Assembly (NCBI GenBank): GCA_022575985.1
Contig: JAKSXM010000123.1
Coordinates: 310,001 to 374,000, forward strand
Direction of reading: 5' to 3'
Length of the DNA: 64,000 nt
Source: Anagrus nilaparvatae
Lineage: Eukaryota; Arthropoda; Insecta; Hymenoptera; Mymaridae
The notes under the pieces: generated by a model
Told to the model about the DNA's origin: nothing
Database searches by the model: none
The model's input: only the letters and a program-made list of their open reading frames with translations
Translations under genes and position numbers: made by a program
Shown here: positions 26,095-39,300 of the stretch, piece by piece
How the letters are laid out: each line of letters opens with the position of its first letter
Numbering within the stretch: position 1 is the first letter of the stretch

Positions 26095-27118
26095 AGACAT
26101 TTTTGATGTATTTGTACTGTGTACTAATGAAAATAATGAAATTTTTATCGTTTTTAAGGACTTTTTAAAATTTAAATGTGTTAAAATATTTTTAAGATTT
26201 TATGAAAAAAATGTTGTGAATATTATAATTTTTTAGCCGCACCTTGCTGACTCAGTTTCTTATGGGCGTTTGACCATATAAAAATTGTAATTTTTGAAAA
26301 GTTAATTTTTTTATCAATAAGAAAAATTTATGTTTGTGATAAATTCTGTTTAAAATTAATGATACGAGTATTAAATTATTAATTTTTTCGTAACGTTTAA
26401 GTTTATCAAAGTAGTTTTCCATGCTTGCTACACTGAAAGAAATATTCAGAGTATAGCACGTCATAAAATCAGGAGTATCGAGAGTCTAGAAAATCTGAAC
26501 ACGTTTGTTGTGTCATATTTTTGTTACATATTTCCTAGTTCAAACAATCTGTCTTAATTTTCTCAGAAGCTCGTGTTACTTCTGACATTTAGAAACGTAC
26601 GTATAAGTGTAGATTAAATTCTAATTTTTTTGTCCAAATATTGCTCTCAATATAAAATGCCATTTTATTTATTAGGAAAAAATTGAATTAATTTAAAAAA
26701 AATATAATTTTAGCTTTTAATTATACACTAAAAAAAAGAAACACATTATCACATTTCATCACAAGGTCAGTTTAATTAAAATTTTCTTTCAGTGTAGTAC
26801 CACAATGACTTAATGTAAATCAAATTATTAAATAATAAGACATTTTTATCAAGATAAAAATAAAATAACGTTAAATTCACATAATTCAATATATGTAATC
26901 TTTGATTTATTTATGCATAATAATTAAATATTTATAAATCATATTTTTACTATTACATAATAACAAAAAATAATAATTTAAATATATAATTTTATTATTA
27001 TTTAAATATATATATATATAATTTATACGTAATGTGTAGAAAAAAGAGATATTTATGTTTCAGTGTTTGTGTAAGTATAAGAATTTTCTTATGAAATTGT
27101 TTTTTTTAAATGTATAAG
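26095..27118. other. AT-rich intergenic DNA
   Basis: No gene or clear repeat unit; only short chance open frames. Confidence 0.45.
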
Positions 27119-27436
27119 TACCCGGGAAAAAAATTTCATGATCTGATCAGATCTGATCACATCTGGATTATTACCTGACCAAAGCCGACTTGATCAGATT
27201 ATCATACTAAGTTTTAATATATGTTTAAAATCAGATTTATAAAATTTTTGGGGACTCAGTGTCAAAAACACGTTTTTTGAGCTCAGGGGCAGTTATTTGT
27301 AAGAAATTAGTTATAGATAGTTTATTTAAGGTAACTTAAGCTCTTTTTGAAGTTCAAAATCACGAAAAAAGTCTGTCTTCTATATAATCCAGATTTGGTC
27401 AGATCTGATCAGATCTGGAAATTTTTCCCCCGGGTA
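27119..27436. mobile_element. MITE with GATCAGATC-rich terminal inverted repeats
   Basis: Begins tacccgggaaaa and ends ttttcccccgggta. Inside each end are repeats of the palindromic word agatctgatc. Total about 318 bp, no open frame. The TA at each terminus could be the target duplication, which would fit a Tc1/mariner-type MITE (inference). Confidence 0.75.
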
Positions 27437-27713
27437 TTTAGTTGTTTAATATATGATTTTTTTAAAATGACTTTATTATTTATTGATGAATATATGATTA
27501 TTTGTATTTTTATGTTTAGTTTGTAAGTATGTTCCTAATACATATTTTAAATATATATGAGTAGAAATATGTGAATTTTTATTTTTATTGATTTTTTTTA
27601 AGTAATTGAGTTTTTTGAAAAAAAAAACCTTGAAAAAAACAATTATTGTTAATTTTAAGTATTTTTTTAAAAACATCTTGTAATTTTTACAGGCTGACAG
27701 TAAAAAAATCTTA

Positions 27714-27887
27714 TAAAGCCCTTTCTACAACAGATTAAAAGTCGATATTAAATCTAGTCTAGCATTATAAGTTTTATAGTGTAGTTAGGAGTTATTCAGT
27801 TAGTTAAAAATCCCCAACTGCACTAAATAACTTATAATGCTAGACTAGATTTAATCTCAACTTTTATTCTGGTGTAGAAAGGGCTTA
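27714..27887. mobile_element. Palindromic MITE, nearly perfect arms
   Basis: About 170 bp. The left arm runs aagccctttctaca ... attaaatctagtctagcatt and the right arm is the complement, ending tgtagaaagggctta. Arms are about 60 bp with few mismatches; the centre is about 50 bp. Non-coding. Confidence 0.8.
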
Positions 27888-28222
27888 AGGCTCTTAGCAA
27901 TAAAAAAATAATTCTTCAAATCGATGTTTACTATCTTTGGATTTGTAAACTCTGGGCTAAACTCTTTTTACGAAAATGAAACCTTTTTTCATCAATCCAA
28001 ATTAGTTCAGATTTCTACTCATATAATGTTCTTATTTAATGTGTGTTTATTTGCATGAATAATTTTTACACGTTGTTTTAGCATACGTAAATATAAATGT
28101 AAATAATATGTAGATAAAGTAAGTTTTATATTAAAAAAATTATTCTTATTTTAAAAATTAAAACTTAATTATTATATTAGTAATATTTATGTATTAGAAA
28201 TTTTTAATAAAATAAAAAAAAA

Positions 28223-28321
28223 TACTGCCAGGCTGTTCTGCTTGAATTTTGAAGCATTTGAATATATACAAGCATTATTTGAATCTTCAAGCAAAATTCA
28301 AGCAGAGCAATCTGACAGCAA
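28223..28321. mobile_element. Short palindromic element
   Basis: Left ctgttctgcttgaattttg is matched by the right caaaattcaagcagagcaa; the outer ends tgccag/ctgaca are less conserved. About 98 bp. Likely a tiny MITE. Confidence 0.65.
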
Positions 28322-29392
28322 AAATTTTTATTATAAGCAAAAAGATAAAATAATTTTATTTTATAATTATGTTAAAATTTTATTGTTATTGTTATTAAAT
28401 TAAAAATATTTAATACTTTCGTAAAGTAAAATCTATTACAATAGAGTAATTTTTCTTTATATGCAAAAAGTCTAAAAATATTTTAAAAATAAACTAAAAT
28501 TAAAAAAGTAAATTTTCTGTTTTGTAGAAAATATAATTCCAAATTTGTATTTATACTGTACAATCTAAAAATCAATTTTTATTTTTATTACTTAAACTGA
28601 ATTTATACAACTTTTAAAATAAGATAATCCAAAACTAATAAAGCTTATAGAAACTAAGTTTCATAAAAGTCTTTCATTTATTAAATTTTTATCTAAAAAT
28701 TAAGTAAGTACTTAAAAATTATTTTAACTTTTTCTATCACTCTAAAGATTTTCTGTCACTTCAATTCTTTAATAAAATATAAAGTGACAGAAATGGGGTA
28801 AATATGCATATAAATCTGCACAAATATTTTTATAGGTACAAATCATTTATTAATTACACAAAGAGAATATATTTTATTTATGTAATATTTATAATTATAA
28901 TTAATTTATGTATCTTAAATTTAATAAAGTTAAACAAAAACTAATTATTTCAGAAGTATTTATTTATTTTAATTATTTATATTTCTATTCTAGCTAAAAA
29001 ATTTTGGAATTTTTCAAAATATTATATATTTAAAAAACTTAAGCATGTAATTTTATTCACCTTTGGGTATGAAAAACTTCTAAAACTAAAATTGTAGCTG
29101 TTGGAGAGAAAACTTTTTGGAATTGCTTAGTTTAACTCATGTATATAGAAGTTGGTAAGTTGTTTCTTAAGAATCTGAAGGGAAATTTTTAATTCAGCCT
29201 TCTGGAAAGCCAGTACAGTGGGTCAAATTTGGTCAAAATTATGAAATAACCGTTTAGTAAAAACTTTTATATTTAAAAATATTTTAACATTTGACCCAAA
29301 TTCTTAAAAAGTAATTCTTTTTATTCACAATAAGAGGGCCATTATTTTTATTTAAAATTTTTCATATGTAAAATACTTTTTGTAGTGGTTCA
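28322..29392. other. AT-rich non-coding stretch
   Basis: No feature seen. Confidence 0.4.
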
Positions 29393-30130
29393 TAAATCTT
29401 CACACCTTCAGTAGATCTAACGTCAGAAGAAACTGAAGAACTAGCCACATCCTTACCAGAAGTGCCACTAACCGAACCAAATATCGAAGTTTCTCTCAAC
29501 GGAAAACCAATTTTACAAATCATAAATTCCTTGCTAACTGTCATTGATTTGGCAACGAATTATGATCCGATAATGACAAGGAGTTTGAGTTTCAAACATA
29601 GTTGTGAAAAAGCAGTAGAAATTTATGAAGAGTTATATAAGGATGTTTTAAGACGAGCAAAACAATCGTGGATGACAGACTTTTTTGAAGAGGGAGACCT
29701 CCAGAGAGGTAGCCTATGGTGAGCTTGCAACATGGATAGCCTAACTACGGTAAGATCAAGGTAACATATTCATAAAGGCCACGTCAAAAGAAATAATATG
29801 AAAGCCCTGATCGATTTATTGTCGGCAGAACCCGAAAGAGGATCTTCTGACCTCTGGCCAACAATTTTAGAACTCTAAAACACGAAGTCACAAGGATATG
29901 GTTATCCGAACTTCTTGAAGGAAGGATGATCTTGGGATCATGCATTTCAAGTATACCATATATGGACTGACTAAAGAAGGAAAGATGCCTTGTGCTTCTT
30001 TGGAGCACTAAACGCGAACACCATCAAAGGGAATAATACATAACTCTGGGACTTCCAGGACCCTTATTTAAAAAGACCAGGACCCGGGGACGGCGAATTA
30101 ATAAGCCTTAGCGTATGGTATAGCTGATAT
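29393..30130 (+). pseudogene. Unidentified decayed coding sequence, GC-richer than surroundings
   Basis: An open frame of about 110 codons (29393-29722) has balanced, protein-like composition: an acidic N-terminal part (LTSEETEEL), then a helical-looking part (NYDPIMTRSLSFKHS, EKAVEIYEELYKDVL) and a stop after GSLW. Downstream to about 30130 the DNA stays GC-rich and shows broken protein-like stretches in shifting plus-strand frames, such as VTRIWLSELLEGRMILG. The frame at 29462 could be taken as a small gene, but no intact gene model emerges. I do not recognise the protein. Options are a dead transposon or virus-derived open frame, or a decayed retrocopy of a host exon. A possible acceptor (TTTTGTAG) precedes it near 29384. 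Confidence 0.45.
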
Positions 30131-30968
30131 CGGAAAGAATAAGTAGGAGGGGTGGGAGAGAAAAGAAAAATAAAAAAAATTGTTATACTTCTTTTCGCTA
30201 ATAATCGCAGCTTAAATGTTAAAAGATATAGTTTTTTGATTATTTTTAACCTTGAATTTAACCAAAAAAGTTACAGTTCCTCTAAGAGTAAGAATTGTTT
30301 CAAGCACCGGAATCTCAATTTTTCATCAACATATAAGAATTTAAGTTCATAGTTCCAAATTAAGGTTTTTTTAAAAGAAAGTCAATTTTTAATTGTATAT
30401 TTGCAGGGGTATTTCTCGCAAAGAATTTGCAACGTGGTTACGTTATTTGGAAGATAACCCAAGAATCCTTATCTTTTAATATATAGGTTCGTGATTCTAC
30501 GCCCGGAAGGCAAATTGCAATAAACAGAGGATACTTGGGATATTTTACCAACATTATAAACAAACCCATGACAATTAGTAATTTTTCCCCAAAATTACTT
30601 TAAAATTCTATCAATAACACAACAAAATATTGCTTCAGTTTGTAATTTTTTAATTATTAGTGCCCAAAATTTTGCCTTAAAATAATCTTTTTTAACTATC
30701 TTGTACATGAAATTCCTCACATTACAAAAAATATGTAGTGAAATCAATAGTCATCAACCACAATGGAGTTTAAACGAAAGGTAATGAATATTAATTAAAG
30801 GCAAGGAATATTAAAATCACAATTTTTCACTCTTAAAGACCCAAATTATCTAACTAATATTTCTAGACAAGATCGAAATCCAGGTTTTCCTGAAATCTCT
30901 TGGATTGACTGTTATGTATTGCTAAAGGCAAATAATTGGTTTTATGTAAGCTTGCAACAGTGCTGTAT
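30131..30968. other. Non-coding stretch
   Basis: A short GC-richer segment (30410-30540) has no frame I can interpret; the rest is AT-rich. Confidence 0.4.
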
Positions 30969-32022
30969 GTAAAGCATATGAGGCATTATTTTTTTTTTTA
31001 CTACTTAATGGACAAAAAACTGAAAAAAAAATTCAAGGGACATCGATATGACCCGTGTTTTCAGGTAGTTTGAACCTTCAGAAAACCGAAAAAAATCGTG
31101 AACAAGAAATCGGTGATAGGTGCCAAAAAGATTTTTTCACTGTTTGCCAGGGAATAACCACTCGAGAAGAAAAAAAAACTTATTTTTTTACGATGAAATT
31201 TAGCCAAGTTATCGTTAATTTAAGATTTTGCTCAAATTCGTCTTAAAAAAGATTGAAATTTTATTGAAAAAAGCCTGTTTCTGAACTTTAAACATGCATT
31301 ACTCGCTTGATTTTCATCGTAAAATAATAATTTTTTTTTTAAAATCGATTAATTTTCCCCTGGCAATTCATTTCTTTAAGAAAAAAATCATTTTTATTGA
31401 CCAAATTTTAATTTTTAGATCAAAAACTGTGTTAAGTAAATCTTGTTACTTACAGTTTTCAAAGGCTTTTGACCTAAAAATTGAAATTTGGTAAGTAAAA
31501 ATGATTTTTTTTGTTAAAGAAATAAATTGCCAAGGAAAAATTAATCGATTAAAAAAAAAATTATAATTTTACGATGAAAATCAAGCGAGTAATGCATGTT
31601 TAAAGTTCAGAAACAGTCTTTTTTTCAATAAAATTTCAAGCTTTTTTAAGACGAATTTGAGCAAAATCTTAAATTGACGATAACTTGGCTAAATTTCATC
31701 GTAAAAAAATAAGTTTTTTTTTTCTGATGTGGTTTTTCCTTGTTAATCAAATTTTTTTATATATTTTTAAAAATTTTATTTACCTAAAAAGTTATTTTGA
31801 AAATTTGGGGTAGCTCAGATACGAAAAACACGGTTTCTGACATAAAAGTGAAAAAATCTTTTTGGCACCTATCGCCGATTTCTTGTTCACGATTTTTTTC
31901 GGTTTTCTGAAGGTTCAAACTACCTGAAAGCACGGGTCATATCGATGTCCCTTGAATTTTTTTTTCAGTTTTTTGTCCAAGTTAAGTAGTAAAAAAAAAA
32001 TAATGCCTCATATATGCTTTAC
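30969..32022. mobile_element. Foldback element D, about 1.05 kb
   Basis: Near-complete palindrome. The left end (gtaaagcatatgaggcatta) is mirrored by the right end (taatgcctcatatatgctttac). Arms of about 450 bp are highly similar and meet near 31450-31480. The right arm has an extra segment (about 31730-31850) absent from the left. It contains a 66-codon frame (31294-31494, MHYSLDFHRK...) whose DNA and ungapped translation resemble the frame at 59491 in the other large foldback. No transposase is present, so it would need to be mobilised by another element, if it moves at all. Confidence 0.85.
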
Positions 32023-35000
32023 CTTATTATGTAAGTTCAGTTCACCTTAGACACTATAAGTGTCAACATCTTATAATAAAGCATACTCACTGAACCACAA
32101 AAAAAACACAATTTTGTAGGCTAGGAGTACCTTAGAAAATTTATTTAAATCCAGGCTCTTAGCTAAACAGTTTGAATTTACAAAGTTTTACTAGTAAATT
32201 GAGTATAGAATGACAAACTTCTAGTGCAAAGTACTGTGAGTCTAATGGCATGGTAGGAAGACATATAGGTAGCGCAAAAAGAATGATTTAAAAGTTGGCA
32301 GAAGAACCAAATAAAGCTTTATAAGTCCCAGATTTAGGGTTATTAGAGTACAGAAACACACCAATAAGTAAAAATTTAGAATCTTCTATCAAAATATTGT
32401 TTGGAAGGAAAATGAGGGGTTTTATACCAAATAGATAAAAATTATAATAAAAAATATAATTAGATAAAAAATACATTAAGGACTTATGACCCCAATTGGA
32501 AAAAAAAGCAAATATCCACATTACCGACGTTATTTTTTTTAAATAATTTGCAGTTTAAAATAAAATTAGTTGTAAAAATATTAAAAAATGTGTTTATTAT
32601 GTAATATTATTGCAAAAAAAATTATTTTAATTTTATAAATTATGAAAAAACATTATTATTTTAGGTTATGGTACTTGCTAAAACTTGGTTTTCACTGAAT
32701 AATTAATGATTGAATGTGGTAACTTAGATAAAATAAATTGGAAATATAATCTTTGACAATTTATTTATATTATTATTATTTAATAAGTTTCATCTCTCTG
32801 TGTCATCATTATCATACTTTTTGTAAGCTCCAAATATGAATTTCCATAAGAGCAATGTTAAACTGCCTACTTTTAATTTGCAATAAAAAGATAATTAATG
32901 TGGTAATAGATAAAAAACCAAGTTCAATTCAACTTTAAAAATGTTTAGCTTTAATAATTTTCCTGTTTCATTCAGTTCTGTCATCATTTCCAATTAGGGT
33001 CAAAACTCCTTAAAAGAAACACAAAATAGTTAAGTAGAATACTATGATAAAGATGCACATAATCTTAAACCTAACAATGTCTACGTATATTTAAGAAAAG
33101 AGAAAGAAACCATTAGTCTCAGTTAAAATTACAAAAATTTGCAATAGACATAGATCATATGAATTAAAGCTTGACAATGGTAGGAAAATAGAAAGAAATA
33201 GAAGCCTAACAACTTCGACGCATTTAGCACGAGTCTCACGCATTTTTGGATAAACGCTACAATTTATTTAGATACAAATGCGTGTGAAAACTCACGCAAA
33301 ATAAGTGAGATTTTTGAATTTTGGTTAACAGGCATGAGAAGGTATATATTTGGTTCATTAGAAAATGCTCTAGGAAAAATGAATCTAATCATACATGCCA
33401 AATAGAGAATAATGAAAATATAGTTAATGACAATAGCTTTAACAACTTATCAAACTAGATCCAGCAGAACAACAAAACTTCTGAGTTACCTAAAACCTGG
33501 GAAGTTTTATAATCTGCAGTGAAAATTCGGTTAAATTAAAATAATTTTTTGTGCAAAAATTTTAGCTTCTTTTTTCTAAAAAGTTTAAAGAATGCAAATT
33601 TTACAAATCACCTGATCAATCGACTAGTTAGACCAAGTTCTTATACGTCAGCATCGCATCGATTGTGTACTCTAAAGAGAACTTAATTAATGTGAATGCT
33701 TTGAATGTGTAAAATTGGGTGTACTGTTACATATTTGAAAGTAACTAAGCTGAAAACTTTTTTTATGCTTCCAATGTAGATGAGAAAATCCATAGAAAGG
33801 GTTAGGATGATCAACTGTTTGAAAAAAATATTGAACGCATACCTTGTTGATACGTTTCTTCGGATTTCTTAGACCATATAAGGTGACGAGGTGTGCCTTC
33901 AATTTTTGTATACTTCAAAAAGTTGATCATCCTAAGCGCAATCTTTTCTGTAGATTTTTTCAGATATTATAGTAGTACAATCAGTTGCGCACCTATAGCG
34001 CATAGATGGTGCCTATTTATGTTGTAAATGGGCCTTTCATTGCCTAACAGTAGTTGTCTGGAATTCGCATGGAATCTCTATAAAAACCCGATATATTGAA
34101 AATTCAAAAATTTGACTACCTTAAATTACATTAAATAATCATTTGGCTTATAACTGTAACTTTCTTATATGTAAATTTTGTGCAAAAATGTAAAAAATGC
34201 TCGGTTTGGAGTAGATGAAGGAGTTCGACCCATATTTATTTATTCTTTCCTTTCAATAAATATATCAATCATTCACTTTCACCCATTAACAATTTGCAAC
34301 AAAAAACTAATAAAGCACACATATTAACTATTGATTTGGTTGCAAAGTAACCAAAATCGTGCACAAAGCAACCTGTACTGTGCTTAATAAGAATGACGTA
34401 TAAATAAAATAGTTATTTTACCTCGTAAATTTAGTCGTACAAGGGCTTATTTTGCCTGACTTTTTTAAATGCTTAAAAATAATTAAAAAATAAATTGTCA
34501 ATATTAAAAAGAAACTAAAAAACAAAATGTAAATAAATAAATTTTGTTACTTACGCATTTGCTAACGCTTCCGTATATAAAGTTGTTATCATAAATAATA
34601 ATTTTAATGGTCAATATATAATCGTAGTTTTCTTTTTAAAATAGACCATAAAAGCAAATATGCATAAATGATGATTATTATATTCAGTTATATTCTTGAC
34701 ATATATTAGATAAATATATTGGTGTAAAGTATGATTTTAATAATTTTAATTTTATTACTAGTCTCTTTTACACTTATTACATGCACTTTTATACATTTTA
34801 GTACCTAGAATATTTTAATATAATTTTTTTTTTTCACGCTACTTATTTTTTTACTGTTTTATTTAGTACACGTGTGAAAAATAAAAGTTATAAATTATTT
34901 TAATAAAATTATATTTGTTAAAAAATTTTGATTCTAAAAAAAAATAAGATATGTAAAAATTTTAGATTATTAGATTTTTTGCACTGTTACCAATTTTTAA

Positions 35001-36199
35001 GTAAGGAAAGTAGTTTTTAATATAGACCCTTATGACACTTATGGATCAGGTATCAATTCAGTTATACAAAAAATACAATTCAGCTAATGAAAAAGCTCAT
35101 TTCCGGTACTTTAAAAAAACTCGTTTACGGAACAATGAATTTTTTCAGACTCTAGAACCGGAAATTAAGCTTTTACCATCTATACTATAAAAATTGGATT
35201 AAAACCAAAATTAAATTATTAAATTTTACAAATCTTATTCTCTTTGGTAATCTTAGGTTCAAAAATCAAAAATAATTTATAAAATATATCCACTTTAAAA
35301 AAGGCGGGAAAAAAATATCAAAATTCAAAAAACTGTTTTGTGTACTAACCTTTATTTAAGTATTTAATATCTGTATATTTTGAAAATAAATTAAAATTAA
35401 AAAAATAACAATTTTCATTATCTCAAATATACTAAAAAACATAGAATATGCTTAACAAACAAATGCACTTTGTCAACTAAAGCACAATTCTTTGATTCAA
35501 TATGTAAGGGATATATTATGAGAAGGTTTTTTTGTGGGCGTGTGAATACAAGTAGTACCTACTATGTGCGTGCTTCAAAATACTCTTTCATTTAATCTAA
35601 TGTTATAGAAGCTTACGATATTACGCGCAAGCTCGATTTTGAAATCTACTTTAGTGTTTTTATATACTTTTAAAATCTTGCTCAATCTTTACTCTACTAA
35701 ATATCCTTAATTTACATGTAATCTTTTTTTAATTCATTTTATATTTTTTTCTTATCTTTTTATTTTTTGAGCTTTTTTTTGGCTAATTTGAATAGATTTA
35801 AGATTAATTAATTAAGATATTAAATTTTATATGTTTCATAAATAAAAAAGATATCTTTCTTAAAACTTATATTTGTTAAGAAAAAAAAGTTTCGTGTTTA
35901 ATTTACGCTCTTTTTTACCTTTTTATATCTGAAAAAAATTTGACACGAAAGCTAAATAAATCATAAAGATATTATTTCTTTTACATTTTTAAGTTAGTTT
36001 TAAAAAAATTTTTATTTAATTAAAACATGAAAAGAAAAAAAATTTTTTTTATAATTTTTAAACATTCATTTTTTTATCAACATGGAATGGAAATTTATGA
36101 CCAACCATTTATAAAATATAGTTTTATTAACCTGTTTATAAAGATCAAAAGGTAATAAAAAGTACACTTAATAAATTATTTAATGAATTTTTTTCTATT
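32023..36199. other. AT-rich intergenic DNA between element D and the V-ATPase gene
   Basis: No supported gene. Minus-strand frames of 77 codons (32288-32521) and 71 codons (33687-33902) have no recognisable homology; the latter overlaps a foldback. Otherwise low-complexity AT sequence. Confidence 0.45.
33788..33962. mobile_element. Short foldback
   Basis: Left arm (aaatccatagaaagg...taggatgatcaact) is matched by the right arm (agttgatcatccta...tttctgtagattt) around a centre of about 90 bp. Arms about 45 bp, moderately diverged. Confidence 0.6.
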
Positions 36200-36205
36200 T
36201 TTATT
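36200..36205 (-). terminator. Candidate polyadenylation signal of the V-ATPase a gene
   Basis: AATAAA on the minus strand about 137 bp past the stop codon. A second one lies at 36123-36128. Either may be used. Confidence 0.35.
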
Positions 36206-36341
36206 TTTTGTCTATATTTTTTTGTTATTAAAAAAAAATATAAATAAATAATTTTTTTTAATTTAGATTATTTGAACCATGTATGTAATACTGATTCCTA
36301 TGAGTTTGACAAAATCTCTTTCTGTGAAACAAATTTTTGTT

Positions 36342-39300
36342 TTACTCATCTTTCATATCTTCAGCATCCATAATGGTTTTGAAACAAAATGGTTGAAAAA
36401 TGTAACCTTCTCCCGTATAAAATTTACTCATGAATTCGACCCTATGAAATAAAAAAGTATTTTTTTACAATCGATATCAATAAAATTGAAAAAAATTATT
36501 CTTACCAATGAAGACGTAAAGTATGTAAAAATGCTGAAAGACCTTCCATCATTACAAGAATAGCTACAGTAAAAATTGCCCATGCAGCAAATGTAAAAAC
36601 TAAAGCAATAGATTTTACATAACCTCCTTCTTCGGTTCCTAAGCCTTTAGCTAATACCATTTGCCATAAGACATCAGATAATTGGGCATGAGCTAACGAT
36701 AAGGCCCATAACCTTAAATATGAGGCAGTGTGTGATATGGTTGATAGAACGTATTCTATTGTGTGGATACCCTGATGGATCATTAATTCACCAAATGATT
36801 CATCTTCTTCATGAGATTTAGTATTTGGTGGTACAGTAACGTCATAAGAATTAAGTTCCAGTTCCTGGGAAACTGTGCCATTTGTTGTACCATTTGTCTA
36901 AAGAAGATATTTTTAAAAATTATAGTATTAATTTGTAAAATATTTTTTGTAAACATTATTTATCTAAGTTTTAGCTATTTATTATTTTTTTTCAGTAATA
37001 TATGTACGCCTATTTTTTACGCCGATGGATAAATTATAATTTATCTTTGCTCTTTAAAAAAAAACTCATTTACCTCCTGAGACCATAATAAAAAATGATC
37101 TAAACTATAATTTACACATAATCTGGCTTTCCTCTTATTTTCTGACCTATTATATACTACCATTAAATACTTTGTTTTCTAGAGAACCAAAAAATCTAAG
37201 ATACTCACATAAATTTTTGGACTCTTACTCCTTTTTTTGAGTTGAATATACAAGGGTTTGCCAAAAAGAAGTAAAGGAATACATAGAAAACCAACAATCA
37301 ATATTACTAACTGAATAATATATTGATATGGGAACATAAACACAGTTAAGCAGCCGTCCAATGGCTTAGATTCATTAAATAATACCATATTGATGAATGT
37401 TATTAATATAGATGGTGCACAAGCCTCGTTTTTGGTACTGCCTAAATAAAATTAATAAATGTGTTATTAGAATTTCAATTTTAAAAAAAATATTTTAAAT
37501 TAATTTACCGAGAAATTTGGGACTGTATAATATCCATTTCGTAAACATTAGGAATACTAAGTAACCAAACATTAATGTTAAAAATAGCACTTCTGGTAAA
37601 AATTCTAAGAAGAATGACGAATACTTTTTGAAATGCCTGAAAATAATCGTGTTAAATTCATTGAGTCATTAAAAAAATTAATTTTACTGGAAAAATGATT
37701 TGAAAACTTGAAGTAAAAAGCAAAAATTGAAAACTTAAATTTTTTTAAAAAGTTACTTACTTGATATTTACAACTTTCATACAAACTCCAAATATCATAT
37801 GAACAACACCAAATATAATTGAAAGTTTCATTTTATATGAATTAAGAAACAATATTTTATTATCAGCTAACATCCATACTGGATCCATTCCAATTGGATA
37901 AGGTTTATCTACATAATCCCATTTAGGATCTAAAGTTATTGTTTTGTTTGTAGTGACTTTTTTAATAGCTTCTATATCACTTTCATTATAATAATTTGAT
38001 GCATTCCAACTTGAACCAAAAATATTAACAGATTTTGAAAACAAATCGTTATAGATAAAACCAGTGTACATAGAAAACAATCCCATTAGTAATATTATGT
38101 AACGACCTCCAAAAAATATATTCCAAATTTCATTTTTTGAACGAGCTTCCATAAATTTCTTTTCGTTTATTAACATAAATAAACCAAACAAAAATAATAT
38201 TATACCTGGGAAACAAACAAATTTTTTATAAATATCAAATTATTATAAATTATTCTTATTAGACTAGAAATATATACCATGGCCTAAATCTCCGAACATA
38301 ACGCTGAAAAGAAATGGAAACGTGACAATTGTATAAAGTGCTGGATTGGCTTCTCGATACGATGCAACTCCATATGCATCAATTAAATTTTGAAATCCTT
38401 GAGTAAATTTATTTGTTCTATTGAACGTGGGAGGATCTTCATCTGTATGGATTACGTTTAAAAATGATGGTATTGAACTACCACAAAGTCTCTGGAAAAT
38501 AATTTTATCAGTATATTTTTATGAAAATATTATTTTTTTATTTATTTTTTTTAAATTATTCGAAACTTACTGATCCTTCGGTTAAACAATTTTGCACGAT
38601 ATTTAAATCAGGAATTGGAACCCAGCATTCACCAATAAAACATTTTTTTGATACATCCATGTTAAAAAGATTCATTGTGTGATAAATAGCTTTCATTTTT
38701 TTAACCATGATACTCCATGTTGATAAATTTTTTGCAACAGTGTGCAAAACACGTTGACGGTGATCATTTGTTTGGTTTAAAATCTGTAAAAGTTGTGGTT
38801 TTAATAAAAATTTTACATTTTTATGAAAACTAATTTACAAGAGCAGACCATAACCTTTGGGAAATCAAACTACAACCTGAGTTATGGATGACATTAATAT
38901 TTTGAAAAAACACCCCCGATGCCCTCCGTTCATACTAATTCTTACTAACTTCTGGTCTTAGAATCACAGCGTTTAATATTATTAAATATGATTTTTTGGT
39001 AATTTTCAACGTAATGCTGCAACCTTGCAAGTTAACCAAAACGCTTCTGGTTGGTCTCATTTTTTTGGTGTAAGTGCCTTTCAAAAAATTTTTTTGATCT
39101 ACGAAACCTATTTTCGTTAAAAATTATAATTTCTACAGAAATTTAAAATTTTCACTTCTTGAGACAAAAATCACCAAAAAAATTATTTCAACCAGAAGTA
39201 TTTAGGTTTACTTGCGAAGTTGCAGCGTTATATTGAAAATTACCAAAAAACCCAATTTAGTAACATTGAGCCCTGTATTTCGAAACCCAAAAACCCTATT

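Noticed and set aside
32288..32521. 77-codon minus-strand frame with protein-like tail
   Set aside because: No motif recognised and no splice partners; too short to call on composition alone.
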